Positions 51,240-60,270 of a stretch of 64,000 nt of DNA are shown here, in pieces; the first letter of the stretch is position 1, and each line of letters starts with the position of its first letter. The notes under the pieces were generated by a model that saw only the letters and a program-made list of their open reading frames with translations, made no database searches and was not told the DNA's origin. The position numbers were made by a program, and so were the translations under genes. The DNA lies in NCBI RefSeq assembly GCF_018324205.1, contig NZ_AP023356.1, positions 4,357,501 through 4,421,500 of the forward strand. The letters run 5' to 3'. Source of the DNA: Actinoplanes ianthinogenes (lineage in GTDB: Bacteria; Actinomycetota; Actinomycetes; Mycobacteriales; Micromonosporaceae).

Positions 51240-54200
51240 TCAGCGCTTGATCCGCACGCTGCCGCTGGTCTTCCGGCCGTCGTAGCAGCCGGCCTTCCTG
51301 GCGATCACGGTGACGGTCAGCTTCTTGCCGGCCCAGGACTTCTTGATCGTCAGGGCCGACCCGGTGCCGACGAGCTTCCCGTTCACCCGCCACTCGTACC
51401 GATAAGAATCAGCTCGCGGCGTCCAGCCGCCCACCGAGACCTTGACCTTGCGGCCCGCCTTGACGGTTCCGGTGATCTTCGGGGCCTTGGTCGCCTTCGG
51501 CGCCGCGCCCCAGCCCACCCAGCCGCCGGCGGAGACCGCCGGGGAGGTCAGCAGGTTGGCGCGGTGAGCGGTGACGGTCACGGTGAGTCGCTTGCCACGG
51601 AGAGAGGCCGGGATTGCGTACGCCGACCCGACCGCCCCCTTGATCGCCACCCCGTTCGCCGCCCACTGGTACGAGTAGCTGCTCGCCGCCGGACTCCACG
51701 TCCCGGCGACCGCCCGCACCGTCGACCCGACCCGGATCGTCCCGCTGATCGCCGGCGCCTTCACCAGCCGCAGCCCGGTCGCCGTCACGGTCAGCGCCCC
51801 GGCCAGCGTGGTGCTCCGCCCGTCCGCCGCGGACGCCGTGACGTTCCACAGCCCGGGCAGCGCCCCGGTGACGTCCGCGGTCGCGGTCAGCACGCCGTTC
51901 GCGACGGTCTGCACGACGGCGGTGATCGAGGTCGCGCCGGTACGGGTCAACCGCACCGTGTCCCCGGCCGCCACCTCGCCCCGCAGGGTCAGGGTCACCG
52001 GCCCGCTGTTCGGCGCGCTCGCCGGAGCGGCCGAGGTCAGCACGTACGGCTTCCCGTCACACGGCTCGTAGTCGCAGAGCGCGTCCATCCGGAACGGGAC
52101 CGTCCCGGTCACCTCCTGCCGCGCCAGCACGAACAGCGCGGTGGAGGTGGCCGGCGCCGGGTACGGCAGGTACACGTCGCACCCGCGACCCCCGGTCATC
52201 CACGAGCAGCGCAGGATCGCGCCGCCGTCGCCGGTCGTGCTGAAGTAGTACGGCTCGGCGGCCGTGCTGCCGAGCACCGCCCGGAACTCGCTGCGCCCCT
52301 TGCTGACCGGCACCGCCACGCAGACCGCGGTGTGCGTGTCGTCCAGCGTCCCGGCCAGGCTGAAGCCGGGCGCCGCGGGCACCGCCGGGCACTGCTCCGC
52401 CGGCCGGTCCGCGGTGCCGAGGTTCCAGGTGTCGACCGCGTACGCCACCGGGCCGTCGACCGCGGACCGGACGAAGACCACGTACGACGTGGAGCCGCTG
52501 ACCCGGCACGGCACGATGAATCCCGAGCAGCGTTCGGCGCCGGACCCGTCGATGATCCAGTACCGCACGCTGTTGTCGGCGGTGTTGCGCACCCCGAGCC
52601 AGTAGTTGTCGGCCGCCGCCGCGGTCACGCGGTAGCACCGGATGTCGTCGCGTGCCGCCAGCGTGCCGGTCGCGGCGACCCCGCCGAGCACCGTGTTGCC
52701 GGGCGTCTGGCAGGTCGCGCCGGTGGCGTCGCGCCGGCCGACCCGGTACTGGACGTTCTCGGCGGCCGCCCGCATCACGACCGTGTACGCCTTCCCGGTC
52801 GAGAACTTGCAGGTGGCCAGCGACGCCGAGGAGAGCAGCCCGGAGGCGCAGACCTGGTGACCGGCGCTGTCCGTGACGCTCAGGTAGGCCCAACCGGCGC
52901 CGTCGGTGACCGACGCGAACGTGAGGATCTCCGAGGCGGCGTGCTGACCGGCCGGGATGGTCCAGCAGGCGGTGGACCGGTCCGCGCCGAACGTCACGGT
53001 CCCGGCCGCCGGCATCGCCGGGCAGCCGGTGACCTGGTCGAGGCGCTGCACGACGACCGCGTAGTCGCCGGCCGACGAGTCCTCCGGCGCGGTGAGCAGC
53101 ACCCGGTACGGCGCCGGGCCGGTCAGCACGCAGTCGTAACCGGAGCAGGCGTCGGTGCCGGCCGCGTTGATCAGCTGGGCGTCCGGGCGGGCCGCGCCGC
53201 TCGCGCGCAGCGTGGTGAGCACCGAGACGGTGGCGCCGGCCGGACTGGACAGCTCCAGGCAGTCGGTCTCGCCGGCGGTGGCGAACGAGCCGCGGGCCGC
53301 GCCGGTCGACAGCCCCTGGTCGGTCACCGCCACGCAGCCCGCGGCGGTCGGCGCGGTGAGCACGGTGGCGAACCGGCCCTCGTCGACCGTCTTGCCGGTG
53401 CCGCCGAGGATCAGGGTGTAGGTGCCCGCCGCGGGGAAGTCACAGAAGTATCCGGCCGAGCAGAGCCGCTTCCCGTCGGCCGTGTAGACCTGCGCATACT
53501 CCTCATAGTTCCGCTCGTCGACGGTCCGGACCAGGTACTTGCCGGCCGCCGGCACGGTCAGCGCCCGGCAGCGGTTGCCGCCGAGGGCGCCGGCCGGTGC
53601 CGTTCCGTACGCGCCGGGCGTCACCGGCACGCAGCCGGCCGGCGCGGAGAGCGACCCGATCTGGACCTTCACCCGCTCCGCCGCGCCCGCCTCGACGATC
53701 ATCCGGTACGGCCCGCCGGCGGGCAGCACGCATCCGTCCTGGTACTCCTCGTACTCGGTGCAGAGGTCGGTGCCGGCCGCACCGGCGATCCAGTTCCGCC
53801 CGCTGCCGGCGGTGAACGCCGCGACCCGCTCGCCCGGCTTCGCGTCGAACGGCTGGCAGTACACCTCCAGCGGACCGGCCGGGGTGTAGGTGTGCACCGA
53901 CCGGTCCCAGTCCAGGCCGGCGACCGGCGCGCAGCCCGCGTCACCGGCGACGTCGACCATCACGGCCTGGAAGTCGACCGTGTCGGCCGGCCAGTCGCCA
54001 CGCTTGAACCAGAGCGTGTAGTCGCCGTCGGCGGGCAGGTCACAGAGGAACCCGCCGTAGCCACTCTCCTGGCAGACCTGTCCGGCGGGGCTGGTGAGGT
54101 ACCAGCCGATCTGGCCGCCGTCGCTGGTGCGCACCAGCTTCGCGCCGGCCGTGGCGGGCACGGTGTAACAGGTGGTCTCCCCGGCGCCGAGCTTGACGTC

Positions 54201-54794
54201 GGCGATCTGGGCGGGCGTGAGCGGGCCGAAACCGCCCATCTCCAGAGTGTCGCAGCCGATCGGCCGGTCGGTGCGGATCAGCCGGAGGGTGTAGTCGACC
54301 GGGTTGCCGTACTCGTCCCGCAGGACGAACTCGTACTCGCCGTCCTGGTCCAGCGTGCAGTCGGCGCCGCCGAACTGGATCGGGCAGACCTGCTCGCCCG
54401 CCGGGTTCCGCAGCGTGCCGCGCAGGTCCGCGATGAAGTCCGGCACCGCGGTGGTGGCGGTGGTCTCCACGGTCAGCCGCATCCCGGCCGTCCCCGCGAA
54501 GCGGTAGCAGTCACCGGCCGAGCCGCCGGCCATCGACCGCGCCAGCGGGGTGCCGTGCACGGTGAAGGTGGCCGGGTCCAGCGTGGTGCAGACCGGCGAG
54601 GCGTCCCGGGATTCGACCTTGTTCCGGGCCGTGGCCGACGGCGAGGCCGAGACGGAGGGCGACGCCGACGGCGAGGAAGAGGCGGATGACGACGGGGACA
54701 CCGACGGCGATGGCGACTCTTCCGCCCGTGCCGCGGCCGGCAACCCGACTGCTATGACCAGGCCGCCCAGCAGAGCGGCACTCCAACGTCTCAC
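51240..54794 (-). CDS. very large secreted Cys-pair repeat protein with Ig-like C-terminal domains
   Basis: 1184 residues. Signal peptide (LLGGLVIAVGLPAAARA), a Ser/Pro linker (SPSPSVSPSSSASSSPSASP), then about eight loosely repeated ~110-residue beta-rich segments each with Cys pairs and a GDYTLxF/GTYTLIL-type strand (e.g. DGEYEFVLRDEYG, DGDYTLWFKRGD, AGTYTLILGG). The last ~200 residues form two Ig-like modules: ISGTIRVGSTVRAVAGTWSP...YSYQWAANG and ITGTVKAGRKVKVSVGGWTP...YRYEWRVNG. No catalytic motif or sortase signal was seen. GTG after GGGGGAAGA. Probably a surface or matrix protein; family unknown to me. Confidence 0.8.
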   Translation of the reverse strand: MRRWSAALLGGLVIAVGLPAAARAEESPSPSVSPSSSASSSPSASPSVSASPSATARNKVESRDASPVCTTLDPATFTVHGTPLARSMAGGSAGDCYRFAGTAGMRLTVETTATTAVPDFIADLRGTLRNPAGEQVCPIQFGGADCTLDQDGEYEFVLRDEYGNPVDYTLRLIRTDRPIGCDTLEMGGFGPLTPAQIADVKLGAGETTCYTVPATAGAKLVRTSDGGQIGWYLTSPAGQVCQESGYGGFLCDLPADGDYTLWFKRGDWPADTVDFQAVMVDVAGDAGCAPVAGLDWDRSVHTYTPAGPLEVYCQPFDAKPGERVAAFTAGSGRNWIAGAAGTDLCTEYEEYQDGCVLPAGGPYRMIVEAGAAERVKVQIGSLSAPAGCVPVTPGAYGTAPAGALGGNRCRALTVPAAGKYLVRTVDERNYEEYAQVYTADGKRLCSAGYFCDFPAAGTYTLILGGTGKTVDEGRFATVLTAPTAAGCVAVTDQGLSTGAARGSFATAGETDCLELSSPAGATVSVLTTLRASGAARPDAQLINAAGTDACSGYDCVLTGPAPYRVLLTAPEDSSAGDYAVVVQRLDQVTGCPAMPAAGTVTFGADRSTACWTIPAGQHAASEILTFASVTDGAGWAYLSVTDSAGHQVCASGLLSSASLATCKFSTGKAYTVVMRAAAENVQYRVGRRDATGATCQTPGNTVLGGVAATGTLAARDDIRCYRVTAAAADNYWLGVRNTADNSVRYWIIDGSGAERCSGFIVPCRVSGSTSYVVFVRSAVDGPVAYAVDTWNLGTADRPAEQCPAVPAAPGFSLAGTLDDTHTAVCVAVPVSKGRSEFRAVLGSTAAEPYYFSTTGDGGAILRCSWMTGGRGCDVYLPYPAPATSTALFVLARQEVTGTVPFRMDALCDYEPCDGKPYVLTSAAPASAPNSGPVTLTLRGEVAAGDTVRLTRTGATSITAVVQTVANGVLTATADVTGALPGLWNVTASAADGRSTTLAGALTVTATGLRLVKAPAISGTIRVGSTVRAVAGTWSPAASSYSYQWAANGVAIKGAVGSAYAIPASLRGKRLTVTVTAHRANLLTSPAVSAGGWVGWGAAPKATKAPKITGTVKAGRKVKVSVGGWTPRADSYRYEWRVNGKLVGTGSALTIKKSWAGKKLTVTVIARKAGCYDGRKTSGSVRIKR

Positions 54795-54917
54795 GATCTT
54801 CCCCCGGCTGGCCCACTACGACAGCGAGGGATCTTGCCAGGATGAATATTTAAGATGATTACAATCCCAGGATCCGGGAAGGGCCAGCTCAGAGGCGGCG
54901 ACGATCCCGTTCCGGCG

Positions 54918-55259
54918 CTACAGCTGGCCGGCCGCTATGGCGTCGTCGACCTCCGGGAAGATGGCGAAGTACCGGTTCAGCCCGACCGTCTCCAGCAGCC
55001 TGGTCAGGAACGGGTTCGCCGCGGCGAAACTGAGCCAGCCGCCGCGGGCCGTGATCACCTCTTTGCTGATCACGAAGGTGCTCAGGCCGATCGAGTCGCA
55101 GAACTTCAGCTCGGTCAGATCCACCACGATCCGGGGCACCGGCCGCTCCAGCAGCCCGGCGAGGGCGGTGCGCAGTTGATCAGTGGTGTCCGCGTCGAGC
55201 TCGCCCTTGAGATGCAGCACGGCGACGTCCGGCCGGTGCTCGGTGATGGTGGCTCGCAT
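54918..55259 (-). CDS. STAS-domain anti-sigma factor antagonist
   Basis: 113 residues. The SpoIIAA-like fold is clear: VAVLHLKGELDADTTDQLR, PRIVVDLTELKFCDSIGLST with the phosphorylatable Ser in DSIGLS, and the C-terminal helix. Such proteins release a sigma factor when unphosphorylated. No anti-sigma kinase is adjacent, so its partner is elsewhere. ATG 55259 is preferred; GTG 55268 is possible. Confidence 0.92.
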   Translation of the reverse strand: MRATITEHRPDVAVLHLKGELDADTTDQLRTALAGLLERPVPRIVVDLTELKFCDSIGLSTFVISKEVITARGGWLSFAAANPFLTRLLETVGLNRYFAIFPEVDDAIAAGQL

Positions 55260-55360
55260 GGGGATCACTTTCTACCCGTGGATGGAAATTCAGGGTAGAT
55301 TGCGCAGAATCGCGCACATCGGACTGAACGTGCGTCGCAGACCGGCTTGACACATACGAA

Positions 55361-55388
55361 AAGGCCGGACCCAGGGGGTCCGGCCTTG
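55361..55388 (-). terminator. terminator of the small protein gene at 55447
   Basis: AAGGCCGGACCC, loop, GGGTCCGGCCTT; on the minus strand it ends in TTTTCG. Same stem as 51104-51130. Confidence 0.75.
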
Positions 55389-55446
55389 TCGAAGGCTGAG
55401 CCGAGCAGTCAAGCACCAACGGCGCAGCCCTGGCTCCTGGCGCGCC

Positions 55447-55656
55447 TTACAACTCGCGCCACTGCCAGCGTGGACCACGCCACGCGTCGGCCAGGATCAT
55501 CGCTGACGCCCGGCCTGGACACTGCTGCACCTTCGACTTCCCTTCGGGTCCGCCCAGTTGGGCCTCGACCTCCCAGAGGTTGCCGTCGGTGCGGACGAAG
55601 ACATCCCGGCGCTGGAGCCGGATGTCGCCATTCCACCAGTGATGCTCAACTCTCAC
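55447..55656 (-). CDS. small conserved-looking protein, unknown
   Basis: 69 residues, MRVEHHWWNGDIRLQRRDVF then VRTDGNLWEVEAQLGGPEGK and a Trp-rich end (AWRGPRWQWREL). Composition and codon bias look coding. It has its own terminator 60 bp downstream. No family recognised; the Trp/Arg-rich pattern suggests nucleic-acid or membrane contact but that is a guess. Confidence 0.6.
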   Translation of the reverse strand: MRVEHHWWNGDIRLQRRDVFVRTDGNLWEVEAQLGGPEGKSKVQQCPGRASAMILADAWRGPRWQWREL

Positions 55657-56003
55657 GTGTCAAATTTAGGACACCATCGACGAACTTGCCTTGGGGCGAA
55701 TCTGTGAAAGTTTCTCGCCGCCCGGTCGGAACCACATTGTCTGATCCGGTGTATTTGGCCCGCGTGACTTGCGCTACACCCCATGTCGCTGGGCCGTCCA
55801 TGATTCACTACAGAACGTAATTCAAGGCTTTGACGTGCGACGACATCTCGTCGTTACAAAACCAGCGCTGATCATGGAGAACGACCGAACGGACTAGGCT
55901 GGCACGGTACGCGCGGGCGACCCGCGCGCAAGGCACACAGAGTGACGGATGTGACGGGAGAAAACAAGAGAGCCCGATCCGTTTCCAGATCGGGCTCTGC
56001 TGG
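55657..56003. other. 347-bp non-coding stretch
   Basis: AT-richer than its surroundings in its first 200 bp. Besides the tRNA terminator at its right end I find no gene, RNA or repeat. A 158-codon reverse frame across it continues through the tRNA and is rejected. Confidence 0.6.
55969..55998 (-). terminator. terminator of tRNA-Ser(CGA)
   Basis: AGAGCCCGATC with GATCGGGCTCT, 11 pairs; minus-strand tail TCTTGTTTTC. Confidence 0.85.
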
Positions 56004-56090
56004 CGGTGGCGGCGGGATTTGAACCCGCGGAGGGCGTAAACCCTCACACGCTTTCGAGGCGTGCTCCTTAGGCCACTCGGACACACCACC
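56004..56090 (-). tRNA. tRNA-Ser(CGA)
   Basis: Acceptor GGTGGTG/CGCCACC, anticodon stem CACGC/GCGTG with loop CTCGAAA (anticodon CGA), long variable arm, T-loop GGTTCAAATCC. Confidence 0.95.
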
Positions 56091-56207
56091 GGGAAGTACG
56101 TTACCGGACGCCCGGAGCGGTCTGTCGCCGGGTGCCCCATAACCGCCCGGTACCGCGCTGACCTGGCAAGATCGGCAGCAGGAAAACCGACGAGACGGAG
56201 ATAGAGC

Positions 56208-56924
56208 ATGAGCGTGCACATCGGCGCCAAGCCGGGCGAGATCGCCGAGCGGGTGCTGCTGCCCGGCGACCCGATGCGGGCCAAGTGGATCGCCGAGACC
56301 TTCCTGGAGGACGCGGTCTGCTACACCCAGGTCCGCGGGATGCTCGGCTTCACCGGCACCTGGCAGGGCCAGCGGGTCTCGGTGCAGGGCTCCGGCATGG
56401 GCATGCCGTCGGCCTCGATCTACACCCACGAGCTGATCAACGAGTACGGGGTGAAATCGGTCATCCGGATCGGCTCCTGCGGCGCCCTGGCGATGGACCT
56501 GAACCTCGGCGACGTGATCGCCGCGATCGGCTCGGCGACCGATTCGAATATGAACCGCACCCGCTTCGACGGCCTGATCGACTACGCCCCGGTGGCCGAC
56601 TTCGGCCTGCTGCGCACCGCCGTCGACACGGCCGCCGCCCGCGGCGTCCCGATGCGCGTCGGCCCGATCCTGGCCGCCGACGCGTTCTACACCGACCGGC
56701 CCGACCTGTACGACGCGCTGGCCCAGTACGGCGTGCTCGCGGTCGAGATGGAGTCGGCCGCGATCTACACCATCGCGGCCCGCTACGGCGCCAAGGCGCT
56801 CACCATCCTGACCGTGAGTGACCACATCAAGCGCGGCGAGGCGATGGACTCCGCCGAGCGCGAGCAGGGCTTCAGCAACATGGTCAAGATCGGCCTCGAC
56901 ACGATCACCGCCGACGCCTCCTGA
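56208..56924 (+). CDS. deoD: purine nucleoside phosphorylase, DeoD type
   Basis: 238 residues, the length of the hexameric bacterial enzyme. MSVHIGAKPGEIAERVLLPG and GDPMRAKWIAE are the N-terminal signature, RIGSCGA the phosphate-site, and AVEMESAAIY the ribose site with its Glu-Met-Glu; the general acid Asp lies in TVSDHIKRGE. It splits purine (deoxy)nucleosides with phosphate in salvage. ATG after CGGAGATAGAG. Confidence 0.96.
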   Translation: MSVHIGAKPGEIAERVLLPGDPMRAKWIAETFLEDAVCYTQVRGMLGFTGTWQGQRVSVQGSGMGMPSASIYTHELINEYGVKSVIRIGSCGALAMDLNLGDVIAAIGSATDSNMNRTRFDGLIDYAPVADFGLLRTAVDTAAARGVPMRVGPILAADAFYTDRPDLYDALAQYGVLAVEMESAAIYTIAARYGAKALTILTVSDHIKRGEAMDSAEREQGFSNMVKIGLDTITADAS

Positions 56925-57078
56925 AGATCAAGATCATGCTGACTCGGGTCCGCGCTGATCACTGATCGTCGCTCCCGCCAGGGACCCTTCCGGGCCGGGC
57001 TGGCCGCTGACGCGTCCAAAACGCCCGCCCCTCCAGGGCGACGCCCGCGGCCGCCCAAGACCGCCAACCCCAACCCCG

Positions 57079-57454
57079 AGCTGGCCCTGACCGCCCTATC
57101 CGCACTCTCGATAGGGCCATAGACACCAGCCCGACAAACCCGGCTGGCCCTGACGGCCCTATCCGTACTCGGGATAGGGCCATGGGGACCAGCCCGCGAA
57201 CCCGACGAGCCCGGCTGGCCCTGGTGGCCCTATCCGCACCCGGGACAGGGCCGTAGACACCAGCCCGACAAACCCGGCTGGCCCTGACCGCCCCATCCGC
57301 ACCCGGGACAGGGCCGTAGACACCAGCCCGACAAACCCGGCTGGCCCTGACCGCCCCATCCGCACCCGGGACAGGGCCATGGACGCCAGCCCGGCGAGCC
57401 CGGCTGGGCCTGGCGGCCCTATCTGGGCTTGGGACAGGGCTGTGGGGGCCAGCC
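57079..57454. repeat. array of six 53-bp palindromes (cluster C)
   Basis: Units at 57079-57131, 57142-57194, 57213-57265, 57276-57328, 57339-57391 and 57402-57454, each exactly 53 bp from (A/G)GCTGG to CCAGCC. Gaps are 10, 18, 10, 10 and 10 bp, mostly CGACAAACCC. Inner stems start as GCCCTATCC/GATAGGGC and drift in later units to GCCCCATCC/GACAGGGC. Between convergent deoD and tadA. The remaining space, 57455-57654, is GC-rich with a right-edge block related to region A (about 57570-57608). Confidence 0.92.
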
Positions 57455-57654
57455 GGGATTGCGGGGCTGGGCTTGACCCCCGGGGTTTGGGCGGACCACC
57501 GGGAGGTGGGCGTTCGGCCCGGATGCGGCCTCGCGGCCGGGAGGGGGCAGGGCCCGGCGTCGAGGGTCGGGACGGGGCTGTGCGGGTGGGGCGGGGCTAG
57601 GGCGTACCCGAGGATGGTGTTGGTCTTCGGGTTCGGCGGGCTGGAACCGGTGGG

Positions 57655-58101
57655 TCAGCGGAAGAAGTCGCGCATCAGCTGGGCACACTCGGTTTCGAGG
57701 ACGCCGCCGTATACCTCGGGGCGGTGGTTGAGGCGGGGGTCACGGACGACGTCCCAGAGGGAGCCGACCGCGCCGGTCTTGGGCTCCCAGGCGCCGAAGA
57801 CGACCGTCGCGATCCTGGCCAGGACCAGGGCGCCGGCGCACATCGTGCACGGCTCCAGGGTGACCACCAGGGTGCAGCCGTCCAGCCGCCATTCCCCGCG
57901 GGTCGCCGCGGCCCGGCGCAGTGCCAGCACCTCGGCGTGCGCGGTCGGGTCGCCGGTCAGCTCCCGCTCGTTGCCGGCGGCGGCCAATTCGGTCCCGTCC
58001 GGACCGAGAATGATCGCGCCGACCGGCACGTCCTCCGGTGAGGCGGACGCGGCGGACAGCGCCCGTCGCATCCATAACTCATGCCGCTCGCGACGGATCA
58101 C
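57655..58101 (-). CDS. tadA: tRNA adenosine(34) deaminase
   Basis: 148 residues from GTG 58101. Zinc-dependent deaminase motifs are intact: HAE in TAHAEVLAL and PCxxC in EPCTMCAGAL. It makes inosine at the wobble position of tRNA-Arg(ACG). A start at ATG 58071 (MRRALSAASASPED) matches the usual family N-terminus; the extra ten residues (IRRERHELW) come from the repeat that is duplicated upstream. The gene follows a tRNA-deaminase-associated protein, as in other actinobacteria. Confidence 0.94.
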   Translation of the reverse strand: MIRRERHELWMRRALSAASASPEDVPVGAIILGPDGTELAAAGNERELTGDPTAHAEVLALRRAAATRGEWRLDGCTLVVTLEPCTMCAGALVLARIATVVFGAWEPKTGAVGSLWDVVRDPRLNHRPEVYGGVLETECAQLMRDFFR

Positions 58102-58270
58102 GTGCCCGCGCAGCCCCTCAACTCATGCCGCCCTCGACGCATCATGCCTGGGCGGCGTCCAACTCATGCCGTCCGCAACGCATTACGCCTCGGGCGGCTT
58201 CCAACTCCTGCCGCTCGCGACGCATCACGCCTGGGGCGGCTTTCGACTCATGCCGCCCTCGACGGATCAC
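58076..58270 (-). repeat. ~42-bp tandem repeat covering the tadA start and spacer
   Basis: Five copies of a 26-bp core, GTGATCCGTCGCGAGCGGC then ATGAGTT, at 58245-58270, 58203-58228, 58161-58186, 58120-58145 and 58076-58101 (the last is the tadA start). Steps are 42, 42, 41 and 44 bp. The first copy overlaps the stop of the upstream gene as GTGA. In one frame the first three copies read as 14-residue units such as GVMRRERQELEAAR. Confidence 0.88.
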
Positions 58271-58794
58271 GCCTCGCGCAGCTCCTCCATCTCGTCGCCG
58301 CAGCCGATCCGCTGGCAGATCTCCGCGGTGATGTCGGACGGCAGCATGCCCTCCATGCCGCACAGGGCCAGCAGGCGCTGCGCGGGAATGCCCAGATCGT
58401 TCAGCAGCTCGGCGTCGCCGATCGGATCGGCGTCCGGGTCCGCGGCCGGCCGGTCGTCCTCGTCGTCATCGTCGTCATCGTCGGTGCGATCGGCCAGGTC
58501 GTCCACCCCGAGCGCCGGCGTCTCCACCTCGCCGAGCAGCACCGACCCGATCCGCGACTCCTCGGCGAACGCCGAGTCGGACCCGAAGACCCGCAGGTCC
58601 TCGCCCTCGTCCAGGCGCAGGATCGCGAGGTACTCGTCGTCGCTCTCGACGAACAACAGCGCCAGCCCGGCATCCGGTTCGGCATCCCGGAGCGCATCCA
58701 CCACCTCATCGATGTCGGCCAGGCCTGAAAGGTCCAGCTCCGACGCGGTCCACCCGTTCTTGCCCCGGGCGACAGCGGCAGCGAAAATCGACAC
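58267..58794 (-). CDS. tRNA adenosine deaminase-associated protein
   Basis: 175 residues. MSIFAAAVARGKNGWTASEL and IDEVVDALRD match the actinobacterial family found beside tadA (TIGR03941 type). A run of aspartates (RTDDDDDDDEDD) separates the domain from the C-terminal part (LLALCGMEGMLPSDITAEIC with three Cys in the end region). Function unproven; gene order suggests help to TadA. GTG start. Its TGA lies in the first copy of the repeat array. Confidence 0.88.
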   Translation of the reverse strand: MSIFAAAVARGKNGWTASELDLSGLADIDEVVDALRDAEPDAGLALLFVESDDEYLAILRLDEGEDLRVFGSDSAFAEESRIGSVLLGEVETPALGVDDLADRTDDDDDDDEDDRPAADPDADPIGDAELLNDLGIPAQRLLALCGMEGMLPSDITAEICQRIGCGDEMEELREA

Positions 58795-58872
58795 GATTCC
58801 CCCAACGCGGTTCTTATCCTCAGCGCCTGACGGTAGCTGGTGCGGTGGCGGGCGTGACGCGCCACGCCCTGA

Positions 58873-59040
58873 TCAGTTGGCGGTGCGGCGGCGCGTCGCG
58901 ATCAGTTCGCGCAGCCGCATGCCGCGCGCACGTTGCGGCGGCGCCGACCCACGCATCGATTTAGCCTGGGCCAGAGCCGCCAGAAGTTCCAAACGGCGAC
59001 GGCAGCGATCCGCGTCGAGCCGCTGCGGTGAGGGGGCCAT
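58873..59040 (-). CDS. short basic protein, unknown
   Basis: 55 residues from ATG 59040: MAPSPQRLDADRCRRRLELL onward, ending LRELIATRRRTAN. Highly basic, helical, possibly nucleic-acid binding. No ribosome site is evident and the frame extends upstream, so this is tentative. Confidence 0.4.
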   Translation of the reverse strand: MAPSPQRLDADRCRRRLELLAALAQAKSMRGSAPPQRARGMRLRELIATRRRTAN

Positions 59041-59164
59041 GAAGCCGAGAGTGCCGAGCCGCCCGGCGTTCGTCAAGGGTCGATCCGCACTTCGGCAGAC
59101 CCGGTGCGCTGGGCGATCGACAGCTTCCGGAGCGTGGCCGAATCCGCAGGTCAAAAGCGGACAA

Positions 59165-59512
59165 TCACCACAGCGGGAAGTCCTGCGTGTCGATCCACCG
59201 GGCGCCGGCGAAGCCGAGCGCGATGGAGAGCCCGAGTCCACTCACCACGGCCACCCCGAGCGCCACGCCCCGGTCGCCGATCAGGGTGAGCACCAGGGCC
59301 ACCAGCCAGGCGCTGACCGCGGCGAGAATCGTCCACCAGACGTAGGAGGCGAGGTCGCGGCCGAGGCTGCCGAACAGGATGAGCCAGACGGTGCCGGCGG
59401 CGAGGCCACTGAGCACCTGCCGGGCCCCGATCGGGTGCGGCTCGCGGTAGACGGGCCGCGGTGGCAGCCCGGCGAGGTAGCCCGGCGGCGGCTGTGGTGG
59501 CGCGGGATACAT
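59165..59512 (-). CDS. small integral membrane protein
   Basis: 115 residues. A Pro-rich cytoplasmic start (MYPAPPQPPPGYLAGLPPRP) is followed by about four hydrophobic segments, including VLSGLAAGTVWLILFGSLG, WWTILAAVSAWLVALVLTLI and ALGVAVVSGLGLSIALGFAG. No family recognised. Divergent from the M23 lipoprotein gene, 71 bp away. Confidence 0.72.
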   Translation of the reverse strand: MYPAPPQPPPGYLAGLPPRPVYREPHPIGARQVLSGLAAGTVWLILFGSLGRDLASYVWWTILAAVSAWLVALVLTLIGDRGVALGVAVVSGLGLSIALGFAGARWIDTQDFPLW

Positions 59513-59583
59513 ACCCGCAGCCTATCCGGCGCGGAGATCGGTAGGGGTCGGCGCGGATCCGCGGCATCTGCCAGGATGTCGCG

Positions 59584-60261
59584 GTGCGTCTTATCCGTAC
59601 CCTCTCAACTCTGACGATCGCGGCCGTGAGTCTGGCCGGCTGCGCGGTCGGCGGCTCCGGCTCCTCCGCCGCCGCCGACGCCGCCCCGGCGCGTGTCGCT
59701 GCCGCGCCCGCCGCGGCCCCCGCGACGATCCAGCTCGCCGCGGCCGCCGCGACCAAGAAGTACGCCTTCCCGGTCGCCGCCAAGAACGTGTCCTGGCACG
59801 ACACCCACGCCGGCTACAAGGCCACCGACATCTTCGCCAACTGCGGCTCGAAGGTGGTGGCCACCACGAACGGCGTGGTCCTCGAGGTCAGCCGGGTCGA
59901 CAAGTACAAGAAAGGGGTGAAGGACGGCCCCTACAACGGCGGCAAGTTCGTCTCGATCCTCGGTGACGACGGTGTCCGGTACTACGGCTCGCACCTGCAG
60001 TCGGTGACCAAGGGCATCAAGGCCGGCGTCCGGGTGAAGGTCGGCCAGCAGGTCGGCAAGGTCGGCAAGACCGGCAACTCGAGCGGCGTCTGCCACCTGC
60101 ACTACGGCATCTCCCCCGCCTGCAAGAAGGTCGGGGACTGGAAGGTGCGGCGCGGCGTGGTGTGGCCGTACTCGTACCTGAAGTCGTGGCGCAAGGGCGG
60201 GCAGAAGAGCCCGGTCGCGGCCGTGAAGAAGTGGAACAAGGCGCACGGCTGCAAGGCCTGA
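59584..60261 (+). CDS. M23-family metallopeptidase lipoprotein
   Basis: 225 residues. Lipobox SLAGC, an Ala-rich linker, then a LytM domain: HAGYKATDIFA (HxxxD zinc site), VVATTNGVVLEV and CHLHYGIS (HxH). It should hydrolyse peptide crosslinks of peptidoglycan, or act as a non-catalytic regulator; all visible zinc ligands are present. Lys-rich tail. GTG start. Confidence 0.92.
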   Translation: MRLIRTLSTLTIAAVSLAGCAVGGSGSSAAADAAPARVAAAPAAAPATIQLAAAAATKKYAFPVAAKNVSWHDTHAGYKATDIFANCGSKVVATTNGVVLEVSRVDKYKKGVKDGPYNGGKFVSILGDDGVRYYGSHLQSVTKGIKAGVRVKVGQQVGKVGKTGNSSGVCHLHYGISPACKKVGDWKVRRGVVWPYSYLKSWRKGGQKSPVAAVKKWNKAHGCKA

Positions 60262-60270
60262 GCCTTTGCC

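Noticed and set aside
55808..56284. 158-codon minus-strand frame
   Set aside because: Runs through tRNA-Ser(CGA) and the deoD start.
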